Positions 17,514 to 26,925 of a DNA stretch of 64,000 nucleotides are shown piece after piece. Every line of letters begins with the position of its first letter. Within the stretch, counting starts at the first letter, position 1. Position numbers and translations under genes: made by a program. The notes under the pieces were generated by a model that saw only the letters and a list, made by a program, of their open reading frames with translations, made no database searches and was not told where the DNA came from. The DNA comes from Nocardia brasiliensis (GTDB lineage Bacteria; Actinomycetota; Actinomycetes; Mycobacteriales; Mycobacteriaceae), in assembly GCF_011801125.1 (NCBI RefSeq), contig NZ_CP046171.1, positions 5,394,001 through 5,458,000 on the forward strand. The letters are read 5' to 3'.

Positions 17514-17756
17514 ATGAGAAAGTTCTGCCACGGCGCCGCGGGCGTCCGCCGCTCCGGTCTCCCCGGTTGCGGCGCGCGCTCCGCGGCGCCGCAACCCGCA
17601 GACCGGCAGTGCACCACCTGCCGTGCTCCACTTCGATTGCGGTCGAGCACCTTTCACAGCTCCCCTGGCTCACTGGGGAGTTCGTGCAGAGCGCTACCGT
17701 GTGACGCCGCACCAGGATGTCCGGACGCCGACGCGAATCCGTCCGACGGTCTCTGA
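17514..17756 (+). CDS. doubtful short frame with a strong ribosome site
   Basis: An 80-codon frame starts MRKFCHGAAGVRR, 29 bases after the GH31 stop and behind AAAGGAA at ideal spacing. Beyond the first 20 residues it becomes Cys/Ser/Pro-rich without a recognisable fold. It could be a real short peptide, a leader for the chitinase, or the 5' end of an exported-protein gene that has since decayed. The remaining sequence up to the chitinase (about 217 bases) shows no gene. Confidence 0.25.
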   Translation: MRKFCHGAAGVRRSGLPGCGARSAAPQPADRQCTTCRAPLRLRSSTFHSSPGSLGSSCRALPCDAAPGCPDADANPSDGL

Positions 17757-17973
17757 GATATCCACCCGCACAATTGTTCTCGGCTCCAGCTCAGCTCCGA
17801 CCCGACGGGCCGCCGCGCCGCAAGTGAACGGGAATGCCGATGCCGCGCCCAGCGGCCGTATCGGCGCCAGAGCTGACACCCCACAGGATCTCTCCTGGTC
17901 GGTGCGTGTCTGTGCCTCGCGGCTCGAACGGCGCGAGGTAGCCCCATCCAGCCTCACCTCAGGGAGGAACCCC

Positions 17974-20022
17974 ATGCGGTTGGCAAAATTCCCCTGGCTC
18001 GCGGCCTCGGTCGCGGCCATTCTGATCGGCGTCTCGACGATACTGGTGACTCTCACCAACGCGACGCCGGCGCTCACCGCCGCCACCGGACCGTCCACCG
18101 GTGGCGCCAAGATCGCCTACTTCAACCAGTGGTCGATCTACCAGAACGCCTTCTACCCCAAGCACGTCGACACCTCGGGGATGGCGGGCAAACTCGACTA
18201 CATCATGTACGCGTTCGCCAACATCCACCCCACCGATCTCACCTGCTTCGAGGCCAACAAGGCCGCGGACCAGAACGAGAACAATCCGAACGCCGGTGAC
18301 GGGGCGGGTGATTCGTACGCCGACTACGGCAAGACGTTCGACGCGTCGAGCAGCGTGGACGGCACCGCCGACAAGTGGGACGACCCGATCGTCGGCAACT
18401 TCAAGCAGTTGAAGCAGCTCAAGGCCAAGCACCCGAACCTGAAGGTGCTGTTGTCCATCGGCGGCTGGACCTATTCGAAGTACTTCTCCGATGTGGCCGC
18501 GACCGATGCCGCGCGCAAGAAGTTCGCCTCGTCCTGCATCGACATGTTCATCAAGGGAAACCTGCCGAAGCAGAACGGCTACGGCGGGCCCGGCACCGGT
18601 AAGGGCATCTTCGACGGCCTGGATCTGGACTGGGAGTATCCCGGCGGTGGTGGCCATCTCGGCAATCACGCATCGCCGAACGACCGCGCCAACTTCACCC
18701 TGCTCACCGAGGAGTTGCGTAAACAGCTCGACGCCCAGGGCGCGGCCGACGGCAAGCGTTACGCGCTGACCGCGGCCGTTGCGGCGGGCCAGGACAAGAT
18801 CCGCCACTACGACACCGCCAACCTCGGCAAGTACCTCGATCTGGTCAACCTCATGACCTACGACATGCACGGCGCGTGGGATGCCAAGGGGCCGACCAAC
18901 TTCCAGGATCCGATCTACAGCAGGCCGGACGATCCGATGAACCCGGTCCCGCCGGGCAACGGCAAGTACAACATCGATGCGGCGGTCTCCGCGTGGACCA
19001 CCGGTGACAGTGCCTACGGCATCCCCGGCGGTTTTCCCGCGAACAAGCTGACCGTCGGATTCCCGTTCTACTACCGCGGTTGGACGGGCGTGCCCGCGGG
19101 CAACGAGCACGGTCTGTTCCAGCCCGCGACGGGTCCGGCGCCGGGCGCACCGATGTCGGGCAACGTGCCGGGTATCCGGATGTACAAGGAACTGAGCGGG
19201 GTCGTCGACAATCCGGCGCGCACCTTCTACGACTCCACCGCGCAGGCCGCCTACTTCTACGACGGCACGAACTGGTGGGGCGGTGACTCACCGCAGTCCA
19301 TCAAGGCCAAACTGGATTACATGCACTGCAAGGGTCTCGGCGGGGCGATGATGTACTCGCTGGAGAACCTGGACCCGGCGGCGACGCTGTTCAACCATGT
19401 CATAAACGGGGTCAACAGTTCTCCCGCGAATTGCGACCCGCCGACGACCACGCCGCCCACCACCACCCCGACGACCACACCACCCACCACCACCCCGACG
19501 ACCACACCACCCACCACCACCCCGACGACCACACCACCCACCACCACCCCGACGACCACACCCCCGACGACGACGCCGACCTCGACGACCACCACCCCGC
19601 CCACCACGACGCCGCCCGCGGGTAGCGGTGTGGTGAACGGGGACTTCGAGAGCGGCACGTTGTCCCCGTGGTCGTGCGCGGGCGCGCTCGGCGCGATCGT
19701 CAGCACCCCGGTGCACGGCGGCAAGAACGCGTTGGGCGGCACGCCGAGCGACAGCGACAACGCCCGCTGCGAGCAGACGATCGCGGTCGAACCGGGTCGC
19801 ACGTACACGCTCTCGGCGTGGGTGAACGGCAACTACGTCTACCTCGGCGCCTCCGGCACCGGCACCAGCGACGCGTCCACCTGGACGCCGAGCACCGGCG
19901 GTAGTTACCAGCAGTTGTCGACCCAGTTCACCACCGGCGCCTCGACCAAGAGCGTCACGATCTGGCTGCACGGCTGGTACGGGCAGGGCAGGTACAGCGT
20001 GGACGACGTCACGGTGAAGTAG
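17974..20022 (+). CDS. secreted GH18 chitinase with Thr/Pro linker and carbohydrate-binding module
   Basis: A 682-residue exported chitinase that hydrolyses beta-1,4-GlcNAc polymers. A signal peptide (about residues 1-36, cleavage after ALTAA) precedes a GH18 barrel whose catalytic motif FDGLDLDWEYP places the acid at about Glu221. SIGGWTYSKYF and the MTYDMHGAWD segment are further family signatures. Residues about 489-549 form a linker of repeated PTTTPTTTPP units, encoded by near-identical DNA repeats. The last 130 residues (from VVNGDFESGTLSPWSC) are a beta-sandwich carbohydrate-binding module like those of streptomycete chitinases. The ATG at 17974 has AGGGAGG six bases upstream. The gene shares a bidirectional terminator with the convergent acyltransferase. 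Confidence 0.95.
   Translation: MRLAKFPWLAASVAAILIGVSTILVTLTNATPALTAATGPSTGGAKIAYFNQWSIYQNAFYPKHVDTSGMAGKLDYIMYAFANIHPTDLTCFEANKAADQNENNPNAGDGAGDSYADYGKTFDASSSVDGTADKWDDPIVGNFKQLKQLKAKHPNLKVLLSIGGWTYSKYFSDVAATDAARKKFASSCIDMFIKGNLPKQNGYGGPGTGKGIFDGLDLDWEYPGGGGHLGNHASPNDRANFTLLTEELRKQLDAQGAADGKRYALTAAVAAGQDKIRHYDTANLGKYLDLVNLMTYDMHGAWDAKGPTNFQDPIYSRPDDPMNPVPPGNGKYNIDAAVSAWTTGDSAYGIPGGFPANKLTVGFPFYYRGWTGVPAGNEHGLFQPATGPAPGAPMSGNVPGIRMYKELSGVVDNPARTFYDSTAQAAYFYDGTNWWGGDSPQSIKAKLDYMHCKGLGGAMMYSLENLDPAATLFNHVINGVNSSPANCDPPTTTPPTTTPTTTPPTTTPTTTPPTTTPTTTPPTTTPTTTPPTTTPTSTTTTPPTTTPPAGSGVVNGDFESGTLSPWSCAGALGAIVSTPVHGGKNALGGTPSDSDNARCEQTIAVEPGRTYTLSAWVNGNYVYLGASGTGTSDASTWTPSTGGSYQQLSTQFTTGASTKSVTIWLHGWYGQGRYSVDDVTVK
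19440..19620 (+). repeat. in-gene tandem repeat encoding the chitinase linker
   Basis: About four near-perfect copies of a 33-base unit (ACCACACCACCCACCACCAC and onward), followed by degenerate copies, encode Pro-Thr repeats. Such tracts vary in copy number by slippage. It is a coding repeat, not a CRISPR array. Confidence 0.9.
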
Positions 20023-20037
20023 CAGGAACCGCGACGG

Positions 20038-20067
20038 AAGTGGGCCTCGCCGCGGCGAGGCCCACTT
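20038..20067. terminator. bidirectional terminator between chitinase and acyltransferase
   Basis: A perfect 30-base palindrome with 15-base arms beginning AAGTGGGCCTCGCCG and no loop bases lies 15 bases after the chitinase stop and 7 bases after the convergent acyltransferase stop. It is followed by TTT on the plus strand, so it can serve both genes. Confidence 0.92.
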
Positions 20068-20074
20068 TCGCGTG

Positions 20075-22240
20075 TCAGGGCGCGGCCAGCGCCCGGTCGG
20101 CGAGCGCGGCGAGCACCGGCGTGAGCGCCTTCGCGTAGGTGACCGTCAGGTGGTTGTCGTCGCGATAGATCAGCGCGTTGCCGGTGATGAGCGGGCAGCG
20201 CCGCGCGGTGCAGAACAGCTCGGTGAGGTCGGCGTACTGCGCGCCGCCCGCCGTGACCGCCGTGCGCTCGGCCGCGATGCCCGCGTCGTCCACCGCGACC
20301 GGTCGCGCGGGCGCGCACGCGACGGCGTCGTCGAGGTGGGCGGACAGGCACGTCGGTGCGGTGCTGTGCGGGTCCGGAATCGGGCCGAGCACCAGAACGG
20401 TCGCGCCGGTCGCACGCAGCCGCGCGGTCAAGCGGGTCAGGCTGTCGGTCCAGGCCTGGTCGTAGGTGGTGAAGCCGAAGTCGCCGCCGTAGCGGCGCGA
20501 CATGCTCACCACGATCAACCGCGGGCGCTCGGCCCGCAGCCGGTCCATGACCTCGCCGCGCCACCGCACACATTCGGTGTACTCCCGGTCCAGGTACGGA
20601 CTGGTGATGGGCAGTTCGAGCAGCGGGCAGGTGACCTTGCTCATCGTCTCCAGCCGCCACTGTCGTTGCGCGGCAATCTGTTCGAAGGCCGGGCTCCACA
20701 TCGCGGCGTGCGAGTCGCCGACCAGCGCCACCCTGGTCGCCGAACCGGGATCGCCCGCAACGCATTCGGGCTGGCCCACGTCGAGCCAGGAACGCACGCA
20801 ACCGTTGCCGAACACCTTCGCCTTGTCGCCGGGCGCGTCGGCCAGCGATGGGTCGAGATTCGAAGGAACGGACCGCAACTCGGCCGATGCCGCGATCGCC
20901 GCCTGTACCTGTTCGGTCAGCTGTCGCACGCTCACCTCGTGCGGATCGGCCGGACCAGTCGCCGCGGCAGCGGGTGCGCTCGTCACGGTGAGCGCGTCCG
21001 CCGCCGCGCCGCGCCCCACCGGCGCGGGCACGAGCGCGAGCAACGCCACCGCCACACAGACCACCGCCGCGGTGACCACACCGCCGCAGACCAGACTGAA
21101 CGCCGGCGAGCGGCGCAGCGCCACCGCGAACCGGACCGGATCCTCGACCAGCCACAGGGTCAGCATGGCCAGGCCCGCGGATACCGCGACCGCGCCGAGC
21201 ACACCGATCGTGCCGAGCCCGTGCCCGAGCAGCCGGGGCGCGAGCAGCAACACCGGCCAGTGCCACAGATACCACGAATAGGACAGCCGCCCGATCGCCC
21301 GCAACGGCGCGGCGGACAGCACGCGGCCGACGCCGTGGCGCGGCGCGGCACAGCCCGCGGCGATAAGTGCCGCCGCGCCGAGAACCGGTAGCAGCGCGGC
21401 GATTCCGGGGTAGGGCGTGTGCTCGTCGAGACAAAGGTAGGCGAGGACGATCGCGCCGAGCCCGAGCCAGCCCAGGCCAGCGGCAACCAGTTCGGGCAGC
21501 CGCCGCCACACCGGGATCGAGAGGGCCACCAACCCACCGGCGGCCAATTCCCAGGCTCTGGCGGGCAGCGTGAAGAACGCCCAGGGCGGCAGCGTGCGGG
21601 TCCAGTGCAGTGCCAGCGCGAACGACACCGCCGCGATGAAAGCGAGGGCGATCGCGTACGGGACCGGTGTAGCGCCTGCCGCGCGTCGGCGCGCGAGACA
21701 CCAGGCGAGGCCGACGAGCAGAGCGGGCCACAGCAGATAGAACTGTTCCTCGACGCCGAGCGACCAGTAGTGCTGAAACGGTGACGGCGGCGCATCGGCG
21801 GCAAGGTAGTCGGTGCCCTGCATGGCCAGCCGTATGTTGCCGACATACATCGCGCCGGCGATCCCATCGCCGAGCACCGTGCGGGCCTGCAACGGCGGTA
21901 ACGCGGAGACGGCGGCGATCGCGGTCGCGACCAGCACGATGCCCGCGGCGGGCAGCAACCTTCGAGCACGACCGCCATAGAACCGGGCCAGGGCGATCGT
22001 GCCGGTCGCCGAGACCTCCCGCCACAGCATGCCGGTGATCAGGAACCCGGAAATCACGAAAAAGACGTCCACGCCCGCGAACCCGCCGCTGACTCCGCCA
22101 AGGCCGGTATGGAACGCGATCACCGCGAGCACCGCGACCGCCCGCAATCCCTCGACGTCGGGCCGGAATTGCGCGTGCGATATCCGCGGCACCGAATCGG
22201 CCTGCCGAATAACCCGTTCTCGCGTGGCAGTCCGTGTCAT
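20075..22240 (-). CDS. membrane acyltransferase with SGNH domain (OafA-like)
   Basis: A 721-residue protein. Residues about 25-370 form an acyltransferase-3 domain with about ten transmembrane helices, including the signature RPDVEGLRAVAVLAVIAFH near the N-terminus, whose conserved Arg-His pair is present, and the GVDVFFVISGFLITG segment. An extra helix near 400 leads to an extracytoplasmic SGNH-hydrolase-like domain with a GDSHAAMW motif. The enzyme is expected to move acetyl or other acyl groups to a cell-envelope glycan or lipid; OafA-type SGNH fusions O-acetylate surface sugars. The ATG at 22240 is preferred; another at 22249 is nearly equivalent, and neither has a strong ribosome site. 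Confidence 0.9.
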   Translation of the reverse strand: MTRTATRERVIRQADSVPRISHAQFRPDVEGLRAVAVLAVIAFHTGLGGVSGGFAGVDVFFVISGFLITGMLWREVSATGTIALARFYGGRARRLLPAAGIVLVATAIAAVSALPPLQARTVLGDGIAGAMYVGNIRLAMQGTDYLAADAPPSPFQHYWSLGVEEQFYLLWPALLVGLAWCLARRRAAGATPVPYAIALAFIAAVSFALALHWTRTLPPWAFFTLPARAWELAAGGLVALSIPVWRRLPELVAAGLGWLGLGAIVLAYLCLDEHTPYPGIAALLPVLGAAALIAAGCAAPRHGVGRVLSAAPLRAIGRLSYSWYLWHWPVLLLAPRLLGHGLGTIGVLGAVAVSAGLAMLTLWLVEDPVRFAVALRRSPAFSLVCGGVVTAAVVCVAVALLALVPAPVGRGAAADALTVTSAPAAAATGPADPHEVSVRQLTEQVQAAIAASAELRSVPSNLDPSLADAPGDKAKVFGNGCVRSWLDVGQPECVAGDPGSATRVALVGDSHAAMWSPAFEQIAAQRQWRLETMSKVTCPLLELPITSPYLDREYTECVRWRGEVMDRLRAERPRLIVVSMSRRYGGDFGFTTYDQAWTDSLTRLTARLRATGATVLVLGPIPDPHSTAPTCLSAHLDDAVACAPARPVAVDDAGIAAERTAVTAGGAQYADLTELFCTARRCPLITGNALIYRDDNHLTVTYAKALTPVLAALADRALAAP

Positions 22241-22344
22241 GAAATGCATTCTTACCAACGGTTGCCGCCGATGTCCCGACAACTTCCGGCAATTCAAGGC
22301 GATCTGAAATCACCTGTAAGCCGCACTTACAACACCGTCGAAAC

Positions 22345-23109
22345 CTATTCCACCGCAGCGAATACCCCATTCGCCGACAACGGCACCGCCCGCGCTGAAT
22401 CCCACTCCAGCGCGACGTCCACATCCCCACCGAAACCCATTTCGATCAGCTCTCGTCCGGACGCACTGCCGCGTACTGCGGCCTCGATATCGGCATTCGT
22501 CTCGAAAGCCAGCGCCGCCATTTCGGCCTCCGGCGAGAGCGGCACCCGCCGCCGCTGCCGCAAGGCGGAGATGACCGCGCCCGCGCCGAGCAGATCCTCC
22601 AGCGCTGGCCGCAGCGAGCCGTCCGGCCACCGCTCCCCCGCCGCGATCACCGCCACCGGCTGTTCGCTTGTGCCCCAACCTCTACCGGCCAGCCAGGTAC
22701 CGACCGCCGTGGCATTGCGCAGACACCCGGCCAGCACCGGGACGGTGCCGCCGGTCGCCGCCGCGATCGCGGAGCCGTTCGGCGAGGGCAACACCAGCCG
22801 CGGGGTGAACGGCGCGGCGCGCAGCACAGCCGGCGACAGGGACCACGGTGCCGCCGCGGTCACGGCGCCGCGGCCGACCGCGAGCGCGGCCTCGTTGCGC
22901 CGGGCGAATTCCGCCGCGGCTTCGTCGCGCCAGCGGTACGGATACACCCGCGTCCCGCGCTCGACGAGCACGGAAACCGCCGTGCTGAACGACAACACAT
23001 CCACCACAACGAGGCACGCGCAGCCCGCGCCGACCGCCGCCGCACCGACCGGCCCCCAATCCTGGCGCACCCCATACGAATTCTGGCTGTAGCAATCCAC
23101 AATGCCCAT
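22345..23109 (-). CDS. 2-phosphosulfolactate phosphatase (ComB-like)
   Basis: A 254-residue protein of the ComB family, which in archaea removes phosphate from 2-phosphosulfolactate in coenzyme M synthesis. In bacteria the role is usually unknown. Signatures are VVVDVLSFSTAVSVLVERG near residue 34, the LVLPSPNGSAIA segment at about 105-116, the LRNATAVGTWLA stretch and VIAAGERWPDGSLRPALEDLLGAG. There is no methanogenic context here, so the true substrate may be a different phosphorylated organic acid. It stands apart from its neighbours, divergent from the membrane-anchored gene at 23149. Confidence 0.85.
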   Translation of the reverse strand: MGIVDCYSQNSYGVRQDWGPVGAAAVGAGCACLVVVDVLSFSTAVSVLVERGTRVYPYRWRDEAAAEFARRNEAALAVGRGAVTAAAPWSLSPAVLRAAPFTPRLVLPSPNGSAIAAATGGTVPVLAGCLRNATAVGTWLAGRGWGTSEQPVAVIAAGERWPDGSLRPALEDLLGAGAVISALRQRRRVPLSPEAEMAALAFETNADIEAAVRGSASGRELIEMGFGGDVDVALEWDSARAVPLSANGVFAAVE

Positions 23110-23148
23110 TCAACAACAGCGCCGACGCTTGTCAGGGGTGTCCACTGA

Positions 23149-23886
23149 ATGACCGACAGCGTGTCGTGGTTGGGGGGTGCGAGAATTGGGGTGGCAGACA
23201 GGCGGGTGAGTTCGGTGTCCACGCAGAATCCGTTCCAGCGGACCCGGCAGGGGTTCGATCGGCTGGCGACCAAGGACAAATTCGCGGTGGCGCTCTCGGT
23301 GGTGGCCATCGTGGTCAGTGTTGCGGCACTGGTGGTTTCGACCGTGCTCGCGCGCAGTTCGAACGGCACGGCGAATTCGGCCTTCCAGCTCGCCAAGACC
23401 GAGGCACGGGCGCAGTTCACCACCACGGTGTTCATCCAGCGCCCGATCGGCGACAAGCCCGGAGTGCGCACCAATCTCGAGGCATTGGACAGCACCGAGA
23501 CCTACGCCTTGAGCCGGGCCGAATCCACCGTTCCCGGTACCTATCTGGGGCTCACCATCACGAATCTGGGCACCAAACCGGTCGATATCCAGGACGTCGG
23601 ATTGCTGACCGATACGGGCAGGCAGCGGGGTTACTGGCGCACCGAGGCGGTGGTACCGCCGATGAAGATCTGCAACGAAACCCACAGCCAGCACATCTAT
23701 TGTTTCAAATTCCCGGTCGTCGTCCCGGTCGGCGAGCAGCGCACGTTCTATATCCCGCTGTGGGAGCGGGCCGCAGATCTGTTCGCCGCCAAGGCGACCC
23801 GGCCGGTCATCCTCGCCGTCCGCAGTCTGAACGCGAGTTATCCCGGCAACACGCTGATCCGGTCCACCCGGGTCACGGTGCAGTGA
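23149..23886 (+). CDS. membrane-anchored protein of unknown function
   Basis: I do not recognise this 245-residue protein. A charged N-terminal segment of about 42 residues precedes one transmembrane helix at about 45-66 (FAVALSVVAIVVSVAALVVS). The remaining 175 residues would lie outside and form an apparent beta-sandwich with two cysteines close together (KICNETHSQHIYCFKF), possibly a disulfide. The segment GLTITNLGTKPVDIQDVGLL resembles the strand pattern of immunoglobulin-like envelope domains. The start may be the ATG at 23149 or a GTG about 40-65 bases later. It is convergent with the PucR gene 16 bases away. Confidence 0.7.
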   Translation: MTDSVSWLGGARIGVADRRVSSVSTQNPFQRTRQGFDRLATKDKFAVALSVVAIVVSVAALVVSTVLARSSNGTANSAFQLAKTEARAQFTTTVFIQRPIGDKPGVRTNLEALDSTETYALSRAESTVPGTYLGLTITNLGTKPVDIQDVGLLTDTGRQRGYWRTEAVVPPMKICNETHSQHIYCFKFPVVVPVGEQRTFYIPLWERAADLFAAKATRPVILAVRSLNASYPGNTLIRSTRVTVQ

Positions 23887-23902
23887 GCCGGGCGCGGAAG
23901 GG

Positions 23903-25099
23903 TCAGGGGCGGAACGACTTCGCGAGCAGTTGCCGGGCGACGCGGGCCGCCATCAGCGTGGAGACGCCCGCTGGATCCTGCGGGTCGTAGCCGGTGAGGT
24001 CGGCGATCCGGGTCAGGCGATAGGTGACGGTGTTGCGGTGGATGTAGAGGGCCCGCGCCATCGCGTTGTGATTGAACTGGTTGGCGATGTACTCGTCGAG
24101 CGTGCGGATCAGCAGCGGGTGCTCGTCGAGCGGCGCCAGGACCGCGGCCAGATTCGGCAGGGCGGCACCGGCGGTGGAGATCGCGTACTCGAACATCATG
24201 TCCTGGCGACGGCACGCCATCTCGGGCCGGTCCAGACAGCGCGCGGTCTCCGCGACGATCCTGGCCTCGGCGTAGGCGGCCGGGATGTCGGCGTGCCTGG
24301 CAGCGGGCGCCACGCCGATCCAGAAACCCGGATGCGGCCGATCGGCGCGCAAGCCGAGCCGGGCGGTGAGCGCCGCGACCGGATCGGCGGCGTCGTCCAG
24401 CGGGATCAGCGCGGTCCAACCGCCGCTGTCGCGGTGCAGGAACGCGCCGGGCAGCTTGCCGATGCGATAGCGCAGATCGGTCAGCCGTCCCGGCGTGATC
24501 TCGCCCTGCCGGACGGCCGCGACCAGGAACGCGTCCGCGAGCGGCGTCTCGAGCTCGCGCGCCCACTCGCCGGGATCGCGCCCGGCGAGCAGTGCGGCGG
24601 CGATCTCGTTCTGCTCCAACAGATCCCATCGCGGCTGGCGCGCGTCCTCGACCAGCGCGATCGCGATGCGCGAAAGCACGAGTCCGGCGTAGGTGGTCAA
24701 CCGCAGGCCCAGTTCCGGGACGAAGGGATGGTCGGCCGGCGTCAGCGCGGGCATCAGCTGCGCCCAGAAGAAGGAGACGCCGACCCGATAGTTGGTCAGT
24801 ACCTCGTCCAGCGGCATCCCGTCCCGCACGAGCCGCACCGCCCGTTCGACGAGCGGGCCGGTGTCCTGCTCCGACGGCTCCACGCCGTCGGCGGCGTAGC
24901 GGAAGAACAGTTCGACGTTGAGTTCGGCGCTCGGCACGAAGTCGGCGTCGAACATCGACTGCGGCAACTGCGCGTACGGCGGATCAGCAAACCGGAACTC
25001 GCTGGCCAGCGTCGCGGCACGCGCGCGAAGCTGCGCGATCATCCGCGACCAGTGTTCACTGTCGCCGGCAACCGGGGCGACCAGGGAGAAGTGCGTCAT
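23903..25099 (-). CDS. PucR-family transcriptional regulator
   Basis: A 398-residue cytoplasmic regulator. The C-terminal about 70 residues carry the PucR helix-turn-helix: LIRTLDEYIANQFNHNAMAR, then ALYIHRNTVTYRLTRI, the defining motif of this family. The upstream region (about 30-170) is the helical RsbT-co-antagonist-like domain, and residues about 170-290 form the GGDEF-like linker domain of CdaR/PucR proteins. Members control purine, sugar-acid, amine or lipid genes and generally activate a neighbour; here no obvious divergent target is present, the secreted lipase upstream on the same strand being the nearest candidate. Start ATG at 25099. Confidence 0.9.
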   Translation of the reverse strand: MTHFSLVAPVAGDSEHWSRMIAQLRARAATLASEFRFADPPYAQLPQSMFDADFVPSAELNVELFFRYAADGVEPSEQDTGPLVERAVRLVRDGMPLDEVLTNYRVGVSFFWAQLMPALTPADHPFVPELGLRLTTYAGLVLSRIAIALVEDARQPRWDLLEQNEIAAALLAGRDPGEWARELETPLADAFLVAAVRQGEITPGRLTDLRYRIGKLPGAFLHRDSGGWTALIPLDDAADPVAALTARLGLRADRPHPGFWIGVAPAARHADIPAAYAEARIVAETARCLDRPEMACRRQDMMFEYAISTAGAALPNLAAVLAPLDEHPLLIRTLDEYIANQFNHNAMARALYIHRNTVTYRLTRIADLTGYDPQDPAGVSTLMAARVARQLLAKSFRP

Positions 25100-25188
25100 C
25101 GAACTTCCTAGCTACTCGGCACAACTCCCTCGGACGATACGCGTTCCCGGCAGCGGGGCGGCACCGGCAGGTGTCGCTCGGCGATGTC

Positions 25189-26520
25189 TCAGCTACCAGG
25201 AAAGCCGGGCGGCAGCGGCTGGAAGTCCGCCTTGAACTTCGGGCCCGGCGGCAGACCGCGCAGCACCGCGCTGGTCCAGGCCACCGCGGGCGGCCAGCCG
25301 GTCACCGCGTTGGTGATGTGCTCGGGCACCGGCACGGTGTAGAAGCGCAGGTCGGCGCCGCGTTCCCAGTAGGAGTTCACCGTCGGGAGCACCACCGAGG
25401 GCGGGATCAGTTCGTCCCAGAGCCCGTGCCACCACAGCACCGGGGTGTCGGGGATGTACTTGCCCAAGCTGTTGTCCCGCAACACTTTGATGATCTCGGG
25501 CGAGGACTCGAGCGACTTGCCTGGCTGGTAGTAGGCGCTGATCGGCCGGTACACGCCCGAGAGCGCGATGGTCGCGTAGCAGCGGCTCTGGAAGTCCCGC
25601 AGCAGCTGCTGCCCTTCGGCGGTGAGCAGCTCGTCGACCTTGAACACGTCCGGGTATTCGCGCGCCAGACTTGCCAGCCCGAGCCACATCGTGAAGTTGC
25701 TGGTTCCGGTCAGGCCCGGCTGTTCGCGCGTCGCGTAGGCGGCTTCGGCGACCAGGTCACCGGGCGTTCCGCCGATGGTGGTGGCGAGGATGCGCACGTC
25801 GGGCGCGTAGGTGGCGCGCAGTTCGGCGGCGCGGATCGACCCGGATCCACCACCGGAATAGCCGTAGAGCGCGATCCCGGAATCGGTGAGCCCCAATCCG
25901 GTGTCGTTCTTCACGGCGCGCAGGCTGTCCAGCACCATCTTGCCCTCGGCGTAGGTGTTGAACGTGTTGAACTTGCCGTCGAAGTCGGGCACGTTGATCG
26001 CGAAACCCTGCAGCAACCAGTACACCGCGAGCGCGGATTCCTTCATGGTTCCGGTCTGCAGCGTGTAGGACGGATTGCAGGACGAGCTGGTGGAGTCGAT
26101 CGCCTCCTGGAACGACAGCACCGGACGGGCGCTGCCCTGCCACGGGATGCCCGGCACGATGACCGTCGTCGCGGTCACGATCGGGTTGTCGTGCACGTCG
26201 TTCGAGCGGAACAGCAGCTGCTTGGTGTACACCGGGAACGGCAGTCCGAGCAGGCGGGTCTGCACCTCACGCGAGCGCACGATCTGGCCCGGCGCGTACG
26301 ACTCCAGGTCGGCCGGGTCGTCGTACCAGGGGTCCTCGCTCGGCGTCGGGATCGGCAGCAGGTCGTAGAGCTGCGGTTCGCTCGGCAGCTGCGGCAACTG
26401 GTTCTGATCCGGCGGGAAGGTCGGAAACCCCGGCTCCGCCGCAGCCATACCCGCGCCGCCCATCGCCATGAACGCCGACACCGTCAGTACGACGAGCCGC
26501 CGCCACCGAGACCTGTCCAC
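25189..26520 (-). CDS. secreted triacylglycerol lipase (secretory lipase family)
   Basis: A 443-residue exported lipase of the LIP/secretory lipase family abundant in Nocardia and Rhodococcus. The signal peptide ends after AAA near residue 28. The alpha/beta-hydrolase core carries the nucleophile elbow GYSGGG at about residue 225. The catalytic acid is probably in LWWHGLWDELIPP at about 357 and the histidine in PVPEHITNAVTG near 405. Enzymes of this type release fatty acids from lipids outside the cell. A second, truncated lipase lies 400 bases upstream at 26926, which suggests an old lipase pair. The PucR regulator follows on the same strand after a gap of about 90 bases. Confidence 0.92.
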   Translation of the reverse strand: MDRSRWRRLVVLTVSAFMAMGGAGMAAAEPGFPTFPPDQNQLPQLPSEPQLYDLLPIPTPSEDPWYDDPADLESYAPGQIVRSREVQTRLLGLPFPVYTKQLLFRSNDVHDNPIVTATTVIVPGIPWQGSARPVLSFQEAIDSTSSSCNPSYTLQTGTMKESALAVYWLLQGFAINVPDFDGKFNTFNTYAEGKMVLDSLRAVKNDTGLGLTDSGIALYGYSGGGSGSIRAAELRATYAPDVRILATTIGGTPGDLVAEAAYATREQPGLTGTSNFTMWLGLASLAREYPDVFKVDELLTAEGQQLLRDFQSRCYATIALSGVYRPISAYYQPGKSLESSPEIIKVLRDNSLGKYIPDTPVLWWHGLWDELIPPSVVLPTVNSYWERGADLRFYTVPVPEHITNAVTGWPPAVAWTSAVLRGLPPGPKFKADFQPLPPGFPGS

Positions 26521-26682
26521 TTGTCCTCCAGCACCATTGCCTGCCTATTGCCAGCGTCACACTGATGCGCCGACACCGATCATGCTCACAGCTCAGGGCG
26601 ACGATGCGCTATCGGCATAACGCCGATGCTCCAGCGCTCCCGTTGTGCACATGCACGGTTCGACCACTCGCACCGGCACGCC

Positions 26683-26913
26683 TCACTCGGCGCGTCGCGC
26701 CTCCAGACTGGCGGCGTAGGCGAGGAGCATGTCGTTGACGACCCTGAGGACGGCCTCGTCCAGACCCGGCGGAGCATAGACGGGGCGGATCACCGCCTGC
26801 CCCGAGAAGATGTGCAAGATCGCGAAGCACAGGGGCCCGCGCAGTTCGGCCGGGAAGCGCATCAGACCGCGGTGGACGCGATCGCCGGGATGCGCCGCGG
26901 GCACTTCGGTCAC
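26683..26913 (-). pseudogene. C-terminal fragment of a TetR-type regulator
   Basis: Only about 60-75 residues remain: FAILHIFSGQAVIRPVY, then LDEAVLRVVNDMLLAYAASL. These fit the last two helices of a TetR-family ligand domain, ending with a normal stop codon. The DNA-binding half is absent. The break lies near 26914, next to the break of the lipase fragment on the other strand. The TetR assignment rests on helix pattern and context and is moderate; that it is a 5'-truncated gene is more certain. Confidence 0.55.
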
Positions 26914-26925
26914 CCATCGGCGTGA

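Noticed and set aside
19440..19620. Regular DNA repeats resembling a CRISPR array
   Set aside because: The repeats are contiguous, have no spacers, and encode the Pro-Thr linker of the chitinase in frame.
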